This document shows positions 1 to 5,296 of a stretch of 5,602 nucleotides of DNA, in pieces (positions within the stretch are counted from its first letter, which is position 1; every line of letters begins with the position of its first letter). The notes beneath the pieces were generated by a model. It searched no databases. It had not been told where the DNA came from and saw only the letters and a program-made list of their open reading frames with translations. A program made the position numbers and the translations under genes. The stretch covers positions 1 to 5,602 of the forward strand of contig JALUTW010000485.1 of assembly GCA_027021685.1 (NCBI GenBank). The letters are read 5' to 3'. The stretch comes from Chromatiales bacterium. Lineage in GTDB: Bacteria; Pseudomonadota; Gammaproteobacteria; CAMYNG01.

Positions 1-1249
1 CCATGGGCGCAAGCGCCTGCCACTCGGCGGCGAAGTACTCGGCGAAGTCCAGGCCATAGCGCTTTTCCAGCGGGGCGATGTCGAGCCGCCCGTGGCAGAT
101 GATCTCGTTGATGACGTCGCGGCGGATGATGTCGTCCGCGGTGAGGCGGATGCCGCGCGCCACCGGGAGCTGGCCGGCATCCAGGCGAGCATAGTACTCG
201 TCCAGGGTGCGGACGTTCTGGGCGTAACAGTCGCCCACCCGGCTGATGGCGGAGATCCCCATGGCGACGAGGTCGCACTCGGCGTGGGGGGAGAAGCCCT
301 GAAAGTTGCGGTACAACGAGCCCTCGCGCTGGGCCACGGCCAGGGAATCGTCGGGCAGGGCGAAGTGGTCCATGCCGATGTAAACGTAGCCGCCGGCGGT
401 CAGCCGTTCGATGGTGTCCTGCAGGATCTCCAGCTTCTGCGCCGGGCTGGGCAGCTCCGCCTCGTCGATGCGGCGCTGGGGCTTGAACATGTGGGGCAGG
501 TGGGCGTAGTTGAACACGGCCACCCGGTCGGGCCGCAGGGCCAGCACCTTGTCCACGGTGGCGGCGAACGAGGCCGGGGTCTGGCGCGGCAGGCCGTAGA
601 TGAGATCGAAGTTGATGGAGCGGAAGCCCTGCCGGCGGGCGGCCTCGTAGATGGCCCGGGTCTGGGCCTCCGGCTGGATGCGGTTGACCGCTTCCTGCAC
701 CGCCGGGTCGAAGTCCTGCACGCCGATGCTGACACGGTTGAACCCCACCTCCCGCAGCAGGGCCACGGTGTCGGGCGTGATCTTGCGCGGGTCCAGCTCC
801 AGGGCGTAGTCGCCCTCGTCGTCGTCGCGCAGGTTGAACTGGCCGCGGAGGAAGGCCATGAGCGACCGGATCTCCTCCTCGTTGAGGAAGGTCGGCGTGC
901 CGCCACCCCAGTGCAGCTGTTCCACCCGGCGGTCGGTGTCGAACAGGGGCCGCAGCAACCGGGCCTCCTGTTGCAGGTGGTCCAGGTAGGGCGCCACCCG
1001 CCCGTGGTCCCTGGTCACCACCTTGTTGCAGCCGCAGTAGAAGCAGACCGTGTCGCAGAAGGGAATGTGCACGTACAGGGACAGCGGCTTGGGGATGACC
1101 TCCTCGTTGGATCCGCGGGCACAGTCGGCCAGGTCGCGGGCGGTGAAGCCCTCGTGGAAGCTCACCGCCGTCGGGTACGAGGTGTAGCGCGGACCCGTGG
1201 TGTCGTAACGGCGAATGAGATCGGCGTCGAACTGGACCCGTGTGTTCAT
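1..1249 (-). CDS. hemN: Oxygen-independent coproporphyrinogen III oxidase HemN (3' end cut by window)
   Basis: A cytoplasmic radical-SAM enzyme that decarboxylates two propionates of coproporphyrinogen III to give protoporphyrinogen IX without oxygen, in heme synthesis. I translated the minus strand from the ATG at 1249: 416 codons are visible and stay open to the window edge. The protein matches HemN of E. coli (about 457 residues) nearly collinearly, so about 40 C-terminal residues are missing. The opening has the HemN signature RRYDTTGPRYTSYPTA at residues 13-28. The 4Fe-4S/SAM motif is C65-x3-C69-x2-C72-x-C74, following YVHIPF; the CxxCGCNK form separates true HemN from HemW. GGGTPT follows at 115-120, and later come LDPRKI, GVQDF, IYGLPRQTP, FNYAHLPHMF and GMDHFALPDD. 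There is no clear Shine-Dalgarno; the start rests on N-terminal alignment with the family. It lies 92 nt after a DUF302 gene on the same strand and has its own -10. Confidence 0.97.
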   Translation of the reverse strand, partial: MNTRVQFDADLIRRYDTTGPRYTSYPTAVSFHEGFTARDLADCARGSNEEVIPKPLSLYVHIPFCDTVCFYCGCNKVVTRDHGRVAPYLDHLQQEARLLRPLFDTDRRVEQLHWGGGTPTFLNEEEIRSLMAFLRGQFNLRDDDEGDYALELDPRKITPDTVALLREVGFNRVSIGVQDFDPAVQEAVNRIQPEAQTRAIYEAARRQGFRSINFDLIYGLPRQTPASFAATVDKVLALRPDRVAVFNYAHLPHMFKPQRRIDEAELPSPAQKLEILQDTIERLTAGGYVYIGMDHFALPDDSLAVAQREGSLYRNFQGFSPHAECDLVAMGISAISRVGDCYAQNVRTLDEYYARLDAGQLPVARGIRLTADDIIRRDVINEIICHGRLDIAPLEKRYGLDFAEYFAAEWQALAPM

Positions 1250-1306
1250 GACGTCTGGCCGGCGCGGGCCGGGGAGGAGTGGGACATCGGGACGATAACC
1301 ATGCTT

Positions 1307-1312
1307 ATTATA
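1307..1312 (-). promoter_or_regulatory. Candidate -10 element of the hemN promoter
   Basis: The minus strand reads TATAAT, a perfect -10, inside an AT-rich island (ATATAATAAG) that stands out in this GC-rich DNA. Transcription would start near 1300, giving a leader of about 50 nt before the hemN ATG at 1249. No good -35 lies at 16-18 bp: the best candidates match only two of six bases, so an activator is likely. No FNR-type box was found here. The leader also carries a 5-bp GC hairpin (CCGGC/GCCGG, 1259-1272) about 10 nt upstream of the start codon, where a ribosome site would be expected. Confidence 0.5.
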
Positions 1313-1335
1313 TGGCCTTTGGGGGTAGGATGCAC

Positions 1336-1357
1336 GCGGATTCAGTCACGAATACGC
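1336..1357. repeat. Imperfect inverted repeat over the DUF302 stop codon, upstream of the hemN -10
   Basis: The two 8-base arms are GCGGATTC (1336-1343) and GAATACGC (1350-1357). They are inverted complements with one mismatch (1339/1354), around a 6-base centre at 1346.5. The core is ATTC-N6-GAAT. It covers the TGA stop of the DUF302 gene and lies about 46 bp upstream of the predicted hemN transcript start, a position that suits an activator. No T-run follows on either strand, so it does not look like an intrinsic terminator. It does not fit FNR (TTGAT-N4-ATCAA) or CRP. It could be an operator or chance. Confidence 0.25.
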
Positions 1358-1800
1358 ATCTGGTCGAAGATGGCCTCCAGGTCCGCCGCCCAGCGCCGGA
1401 ACACCGGGGCCAGGTCCGGGGCCGGGAAAAACTCGGCCAGCACCAGCGGGTTGGTGGTCACCACCAGGGTCTGGTTGCCCTCGGCGAAGATGGCGATCTT
1501 CAACGGCAGGTAGGCGGCCAGTTCCGGGTAGCGCCGGACCAGGCGGCGGACTTCCTCGTGCTTTCCCAGGAAGACGATACGATACTTGTCGGTCTTGAAG
1601 CCGCTCTTGGTCAGGCCGATGTCGACCCGCTGGACGCGGGCCACGGTGTAGCCTCGGGCACGGATGGCCTCCTGCAGGGTCAGCATGGCCTCGGGAAAGG
1701 CCTGGGCGGAACGGGCCATGAACAGGTGCTCGGCGTGGACCAGGGCCGGCGCCACCAGAGTGGCGGCCAGCAGCACCCGGCGCAGGAAGACCTTGTTCAT
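1342..1800 (-). CDS. Secreted DUF302-family protein
   Basis: A 152-residue protein of the DUF302 family, whose biochemical function is not established. Residues 1-23 form a Sec signal peptide: a basic start (K3, R7, R8), a hydrophobic core, and a VHA|EH cleavage site after A23. The mature protein of about 129 residues should be periplasmic. The family core is clear at KYRIVFLGK (72-80), then RYPELAAYLPLKIAIF (90-105), and TTNP (115-118). There are no cysteines and no membrane helix after the signal. Its ATG overlaps the stop of the upstream cytochrome-DUF302 gene (ATGA), and a GAGG lies 7 nt before the start, inside that gene, so the two are probably co-transcribed and translationally coupled. 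The upstream partner carries a second, diverged DUF302 domain, so the two proteins may pair or share a ligand; that is inference. Confidence 0.9.
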   Translation of the reverse strand: MNKVFLRRVLLAATLVAPALVHAEHLFMARSAQAFPEAMLTLQEAIRARGYTVARVQRVDIGLTKSGFKTDKYRIVFLGKHEEVRRLVRRYPELAAYLPLKIAIFAEGNQTLVVTTNPLVLAEFFPAPDLAPVFRRWAADLEAIFDQMRIRD

Positions 1801-2888
1801 AGCGTGGCCTCGTCAAGGATGTTGGCGTAGATCTCGGCCATCTCGGCACAGGCCCGGTCGAGCTCGGAATTGTTGAACAGGCGGCTCAGCCGGGTGGGGT
1901 TGATGGCCAGCAGGCGTACCTTGTCGCCGTCTTCCACCACGGTGACCCGGCAGGGCAGGAACATGCCCACCCGCGGGTCGATGGCCAGGGCCTGGTAGAG
2001 GAAATTGAAGTTGCAAAAGTAGACGATGATGCGTCGCTGGTCCTCCTGGCCGGGCGGGGCCAGGCCCTGATCCAGGGGCTGGACCCGGATGAGGCGGAAG
2101 TTGGCGCCCACGGCCGCCCGCTTGACCGCCTCCACCACCTCGTCGAAGGGGCGATCAGTCTCCGCCATGAGCAACGGCGGCTCGTCGGCAGGCACCTCGT
2201 TGTGGGGCAGGGGGTTGCGGGCGAAGCTGCGGACGAAGGCGACGATGTCGTCGATGTCTTTTTCGGTCAGCCCCTGCTCGAGGAAGGACACCATGGGCGT
2301 GCCCTTGCGCCCGCGCATGAGGGTCTGCTTGATCATCTGGTCGGTGGCCGCGGCGAGAAAACCACGGTTGTTGAGGGCCGGCGCGATGATGGGCAGCTCG
2401 CGCGGCCGGGAGAAGGTGACCCCGGTGCCGTGCCCGCCCTGGCCGTGGTCGCCATGGCAGCCGGCGCAATGCTCGCGGTAGAGCCGGGCACCCCGCTTCT
2501 CGTCGCCCTTGACGGGAGCGGGATCGTGGGCCGGGCGCGGGCCTTCGTGCCAGGAGCGCACGTGTTCCACGATGGCCCGGACCTCCTCGTCGCTGAGGCG
2601 GGTGAAGGATGGCATGACCCGGCCGGGACGGCCGTGGCGGATGGTGCGGATGAAATACTCGTCGGTGGCGGTATGCTGGAAATCGGGCAGGGCCAGCGGC
2701 ACGCCCACCCCGCCGTAGCCGTTCTCGCCATGGCAGGCGGCGCAATGGCGCAGGTAGAGTTCCCGCCCGTCCGGCGCCGCAGCCGCAGCCGGGCCGGCCA
2801 TAATCAACAGAACGAATGTCAGGCAGAGGTGGCGGTGCATGGACATCCCGTTGCGGCTTCGGGGGTTGCGGCGTTTCATGGCCTCCAT
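1797..2888 (-). CDS. Secreted diheme cytochrome c with C-terminal DUF302 domain
   Basis: Numbering is from the longest start (363 residues). A signal peptide is visible at about 17-38 (hydrophobic LCLTFVLLIMAG, then AAAAA). Two class I cytochrome c modules follow. Heme 1 binds at C49-A-A-C52-H53 with likely axial Met at M92 (RVMPSF). Heme 2 binds at C141-A-G-C144-H145 with likely axial Met at M199 (GTPMVSF). Both should be attached in the periplasm. From about 245 to 363 the chain is a DUF302 domain (VGMFLPCRVTVVEDGDKV at 307-324), with C292, C313 and C347. The heme modules suggest electron transfer; the DUF302 role and redox partner are unknown. The start is uncertain. The predicted transcript begins about 2 nt before the 2888 ATG, so 2879 (GGAGG only 2 nt upstream), 2846 or 2840 are alternatives, and all keep the signal peptide. 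The gene overlaps the downstream DUF302 gene by ATGA. Confidence 0.92.
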   Translation of the reverse strand: MEAMKRRNPRSRNGMSMHRHLCLTFVLLIMAGPAAAAAPDGRELYLRHCAACHGENGYGGVGVPLALPDFQHTATDEYFIRTIRHGRPGRVMPSFTRLSDEEVRAIVEHVRSWHEGPRPAHDPAPVKGDEKRGARLYREHCAGCHGDHGQGGHGTGVTFSRPRELPIIAPALNNRGFLAAATDQMIKQTLMRGRKGTPMVSFLEQGLTEKDIDDIVAFVRSFARNPLPHNEVPADEPPLLMAETDRPFDEVVEAVKRAAVGANFRLIRVQPLDQGLAPPGQEDQRRIIVYFCNFNFLYQALAIDPRVGMFLPCRVTVVEDGDKVRLLAINPTRLSRLFNNSELDRACAEMAEIYANILDEATL

Positions 2889-2896
2889 GGCCGGGT

Positions 2897-2902
2897 ATCA
2901 TA
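2897..2902 (-). promoter_or_regulatory. -10 element of the cytochrome c-DUF302 promoter
   Basis: The minus strand reads TATGAT, five of six matches to the -10 consensus. Taking its first base as -12 puts +1 at about 2890. The FNR-type box upstream is then centred at -40.5 (or -41.5 if the start shifts by one base), the class II activator position. No -35 is recognisable, as expected when an activator replaces it. The surrounding GTATCATAC is nearly palindromic, so the plus strand also reads TATCAT (2896-2901), a possible -10 for nfi. Confidence 0.6.
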
Positions 2903-2923
2903 CGCGGACGTGTGGATCGCCCT

Positions 2924-2937
2924 TTGACATGGATCAA
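2924..2937. promoter_or_regulatory. FNR/ANR/DNR-type binding site between the cytochrome gene and nfi
   Basis: On the minus strand the site is TTGAT-CCAT-GTCAA, nine of ten matches to the FNR/CRP-superfamily consensus TTGAT-N4-ATCAA. It lies in the 54-bp region between two divergent genes. Its centre (2930.5) is 40-41 bp upstream of the cytochrome transcript start inferred from the -10, the class II activation geometry. FNR and ANR respond to oxygen through a 4Fe-4S cluster; DNR/NnrR-type relatives bind nearly the same sequence and respond to nitric oxide. The sequence cannot show which protein acts here. The site ends 5 bases before the nfi GTG. Confidence 0.75.
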
Positions 2938-2942
2938 CGCCC

Positions 2943-3662
2943 GTGACCGCCCGCCGCTGCCCGGCCCTGGCCACCGTTCCGCCGCCCGACCGATGGCACC
3001 GCCTGACGCCGGCGCAGGCGCGAGAGATCCAGAGCCGGCTGCGGGACTGCGTGGTGACCGAGGATGCCCTGGGCCCGGTGCGGCGGGTGGCGGGGGTGGA
3101 CGTGGGTTTTCCCCGCGGGCGCGGCACGGCACGGGCGGCGGTGGCGGTGCTCGGGTTTCCCGGCCTGGAGCTGCTGGAGTCTGCAGTGGCGGAGCGGGCG
3201 GCGGGGTTTCCCTACGTGCCGGGACTGCTGTCCTTCCGTGAGATACCGGCCGCAGTGGCGGCCCTGCGGCGCCTGAAGCGGCAGCCCGACCTGCTGCTGT
3301 GCGACGGGCAGGGCCTGGCCCATCCCCGCCGCTTCGGCCTGGCCTGCCATCTGGGCGTGCTGCTGGATCGCCCCGCCATCGGCGTGGCCAAGTCGCGCCT
3401 GCTGGGCGAGCACGATCCGGTGCCCGACCGCAAGGGGGCCTGGGTGCCGCTCTACGACGGTGGTGAGGTGGTGGGGGCGGTGCTGCGCACCCGGGCAGGC
3501 GTGCGGCCGCTCTACGTCTCCATCGGCCACCGGGTGAGCCTGGGTACGGCCGTGGACCATGTCATGGCCTGCGTGACCCGCTACCGCCTGCCGGAGACCA
3601 CGCGCCAGGCCGATCACCTGGCCTCCCGGCGGCCCCGGGCCAGGCGGTCTCAGCCTGCCTGA
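2943..3662 (+). CDS. nfi: Endonuclease V (deoxyinosine 3' endonuclease)
   Basis: A 239-residue cytoplasmic DNA-repair nuclease that nicks the second phosphodiester bond 3' to deaminated bases, chiefly hypoxanthine and also xanthine and uracil, using Mg2+. The family fold runs the whole length. AGVDVGF (50-56) supplies the metal ligand D53. FPYVPGLLSFRE (89-100) contains the PYVPG lesion wedge and E100. CDGQGLAHPRR (120-130) supplies D121 and H127. GVAKSRL (147-153) supplies the conserved K150. GHRVSL and YRLPETTRQAD end the domain. E. coli Nfi has 223 residues; the excess is mostly a proline-rich N-terminal tail. The GTG start is forced: an in-frame TGA lies at 2925-2927 and no other usual start codon lies between it and the domain. 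There is no clear Shine-Dalgarno. It is divergent from the cytochrome gene and overlaps the receptor gene tail to tail by 13 bp. Confidence 0.96.
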   Translation: MTARRCPALATVPPPDRWHRLTPAQAREIQSRLRDCVVTEDALGPVRRVAGVDVGFPRGRGTARAAVAVLGFPGLELLESAVAERAAGFPYVPGLLSFREIPAAVAALRRLKRQPDLLLCDGQGLAHPRRFGLACHLGVLLDRPAIGVAKSRLLGEHDPVPDRKGAWVPLYDGGEVVGAVLRTRAGVRPLYVSIGHRVSLGTAVDHVMACVTRYRLPETTRQADHLASRRPRARRSQPA

Positions 3663-5164
3663 CGCTCGGCCTCGTCCAGCAGCGCGACGATGCGCGACGA
3701 GATCTCCGCCACCTGCCGGTAGGCCTCCTCGGCCTCGCGCATGCGGCCGTTCTTCTTCAGGTCCAGGATCACGCGGATGAGTTCGTGCAGTTCCTCGTGC
3801 GGTTTTTCCACTTCCCGCAGGGCCGGGAGGTGGCCGTACTTCTGCAGGCCTTCGCTGTAGTACCACTTGCCGAACTTGCAGTGCCGGTGGGAGACGGCCT
3901 CGGCCTCGGTGATGGATTCCTGCCCGTCGAGAAAGGCCCGCAGGCGCGCCTTCCAGTTGAGGTGGGCCGCCTTGGCGGCGGACAGGTCCAGCCCGCCGCC
4001 GGACTCGTTGAGCGTGGCCTGGATGCGTTCGGCGTTGTCCGCCAGGCGCATGGCGATCTCGCGGCCCTGGCGCGCATCCTCGGTGCTGGTGGCGGCCAGC
4101 TCGCTGATGTGCACCACGTTGCGGTTGATTTCCTCGGCCACCTGGGACTGCTCCTCGGCCGCGGTGGCGATCTGGGTGTTCATGCCCGTGATTTCGTTGA
4201 CTGCGTTCTCGATGGTTTCCAGCGCGGAGACGGTCTCGCGCATCTTTTCCGCCCCGGCGCTGCCGCGTTCGGAGGCGGCGCCGATCACCGCCACGCTGCC
4301 GGAAACGCTTTCCTGGATCCGCGAGATCATCTGCTCGATCTCCTGTGTGGAGTCGTGGGTGCGGGAGGCCAGGGTGCGGACCTCGTCCGCCACCACGGCG
4401 AAGCCCCGGCCCTGTTCGCCGGCCCGGGCGGCCTCGATGGCGGCATTGAGGGCCAGCAGGTTGGTCTGCTCGGCAATGTTCTTGATCACGTCCAGCACGG
4501 CGCCGATATTGCCGCTTTCCTCCTCCAGCCGGTGGATGACGCTGGCTGCCTGCTCCAGCTCGGTCACGAGCTGCTGGATTTCTTCCCGCGTGCCGGTGGC
4601 GATGGCCATGCCCTGCCTGGTGGCATCCTGGGCCCGGCGCGCCGTCTCCGCCGCCTCGCCGGTGAGGCGGGCCACCTCGGAGACGGTGGTGCTCATCTCG
4701 TTCATGGCGGTGGCCACCTGCTCGGTGTCCCGCTGCTGTTCGAACACGTTGCGCTCGATGCGCTCGGCACTGGCCGACATCTCGGCGGAGATGCCGGACA
4801 GCTCCGTCACCAGGGCCTGCTGGGTGCGGTGCAGCTCCAGGTGCCGCTGGCCCAGGAGCGCCACGGCGTCGGCCAGCCGCCCGGCGATGCCGCTGTAGCG
4901 CGACAGTTCGTGCGCCCGGGCCTCGCCCCGGGCCAGGGCCTCCACCAGCTCCGCCAGGCGGTGCAGGGCCGACTGGTGCCAGCGCGCGAGGAGCGCGCCC
5001 GCCACCCCGGCGGTGGCCAGGGCGACGGCGCCGAGGGCGGCGGCGAGGCCGGCACCCGACCACTGGGTCATGCTGCAGACGAGATAGCCTCCGATGGCCG
5101 CGGGCACGGAAGCGGCGGTGGTGGCCAGAGCCAGTCGGATGCGAGCATTGGACAACCAGTTCAT
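3650..5164 (-). CDS. Methyl-accepting chemotaxis protein with C-terminal CZB zinc-binding domain
   Basis: A chemoreceptor that controls CheA-CheW kinase output to the flagella. From the ATG at 5164 it has 504 residues. Membrane helices lie at about 9-30 and 39-60, joined by a loop of only about 8 residues, so there is essentially no periplasmic sensor. A HAMP-like linker follows (about 61-105), then a long coiled coil. The signalling tip is intact at about 229-263 (AEQTNLLALNAAIEAARAGE, then GRGFAVVADEVR). The C-terminal CZB domain has its full zinc set: H401-x2-W404, C429-x-F-G-x-W433, and H456-x3-H460. CZB domains bind zinc through three His and one Cys; in DgcZ they sense zinc, and in H. 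pylori TlpD the cysteine reacts with hypochlorous acid. Input is therefore probably cytoplasmic metal or oxidant. The start is set by GGAGG 6 nt upstream; the longer start at 5239 lies inside the promoter. No CheR-tethering pentapeptide ends the protein. Confidence 0.95.
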   Translation of the reverse strand: MNWLSNARIRLALATTAASVPAAIGGYLVCSMTQWSGAGLAAALGAVALATAGVAGALLARWHQSALHRLAELVEALARGEARAHELSRYSGIAGRLADAVALLGQRHLELHRTQQALVTELSGISAEMSASAERIERNVFEQQRDTEQVATAMNEMSTTVSEVARLTGEAAETARRAQDATRQGMAIATGTREEIQQLVTELEQAASVIHRLEEESGNIGAVLDVIKNIAEQTNLLALNAAIEAARAGEQGRGFAVVADEVRTLASRTHDSTQEIEQMISRIQESVSGSVAVIGAASERGSAGAEKMRETVSALETIENAVNEITGMNTQIATAAEEQSQVAEEINRNVVHISELAATSTEDARQGREIAMRLADNAERIQATLNESGGGLDLSAAKAAHLNWKARLRAFLDGQESITEAEAVSHRHCKFGKWYYSEGLQKYGHLPALREVEKPHEELHELIRVILDLKKNGRMREAEEAYRQVAEISSRIVALLDEAERQAG

Positions 5165-5170
5165 TGTTTT

Positions 5171-5175
5171 CCTCC
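5171..5175 (-). promoter_or_regulatory. Ribosome binding site of the chemoreceptor gene
   Basis: The minus strand reads GGAGG, then AAAACA, then ATG at 5164: a perfect Shine-Dalgarno core with 6-nt spacing. It fixes the start at 5164 and rejects the 75-nt-longer reading from 5239, which has no such site. Confidence 0.85.
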
Positions 5176-5201
5176 ACGGGACGTGCGGGTTTCCGGCGCG
5201 T

Positions 5202-5220
5202 CCATGCGCAGGGCGCATGG
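5202..5220 (-). other. Perfect 8-bp hairpin in the chemoreceptor mRNA leader
   Basis: The plus strand reads CCATGCGC-AGG-GCGCATGG, a perfect 8-bp inverted repeat with a 3-base loop. Measured from the sigma-28 element it falls at about +9 to +27 of the roughly 65-nt leader, well upstream of the GGAGG. No T-run follows, so it is not a standard terminator for the metal-regulator gene upstream. It may stabilise the 5' end of the mRNA or be a protein site. Chance is possible in GC-rich DNA, but the stem is perfect and contains A-T pairs. Confidence 0.5.
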
Positions 5221-5235
5221 GATTGCCTTGCGGTG

Positions 5236-5262
5236 TCATCGGCCGATTTCGCCGCGACTTGA
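5236..5262 (-). promoter_or_regulatory. Sigma-28 (FliA) flagellar-class promoter of the chemoreceptor gene
   Basis: On the minus strand the -35 part is TCAAGTCG (5262-5255), five of eight matches to TAAAGTTT. An 11-nt spacer of exactly consensus length follows, then the -10 part GCCGATGA (5243-5236), seven of eight matches to GCCGATAA. Transcription should start near 5229, giving a leader of about 65 nt. Chemoreceptor genes are classic FliA targets, so the site and the gene support each other. The ATG at 5239 lies within the -10 part, so it would not be transcribed from this promoter. Confidence 0.82.
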
Positions 5263-5296
5263 GTTGAATTGCATCATCATGGTGCCGGGCAGCGGC

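Noticed and set aside
92..1513. Long plus-strand open frame (473 codons) opposite hemN and running into the DUF302 gene
   Set aside because: It is antisense to a gene with clear HemN motifs, its composition is Gly/Val/Ala/His-rich like a GC-bias shadow, and it resembles no known family.
2924..2929. Plus-strand TTGACA as a -35 for nfi
   Set aside because: The hexamer is perfect, but about 17 bp downstream the sequence is GC-only inside the nfi coding region with no -10; the bases are better explained as half of the FNR-type box.
3641..3657. CAGGC/GCCTG inverted repeat at the convergent gene ends, considered as a bidirectional terminator
   Set aside because: Only 5 bp of stem with a 7-base loop, inside both coding regions, with no T-run on either side.
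2934..5177. Minus-strand open frame of 747 codons through the chemoreceptor and antisense to nfi
   Set aside because: Arg/Gly/Pro/His-rich shadow in another frame; the true reading has intact signalling and CZB domains.
5236..5280. Mini-ORF starting with consecutive ATG codons (reads MMMQFNSSRGEIGR)
   Set aside because: It has no ribosome site, and its last codons are exactly the sigma-28 promoter; the promoter explains the sequence better.
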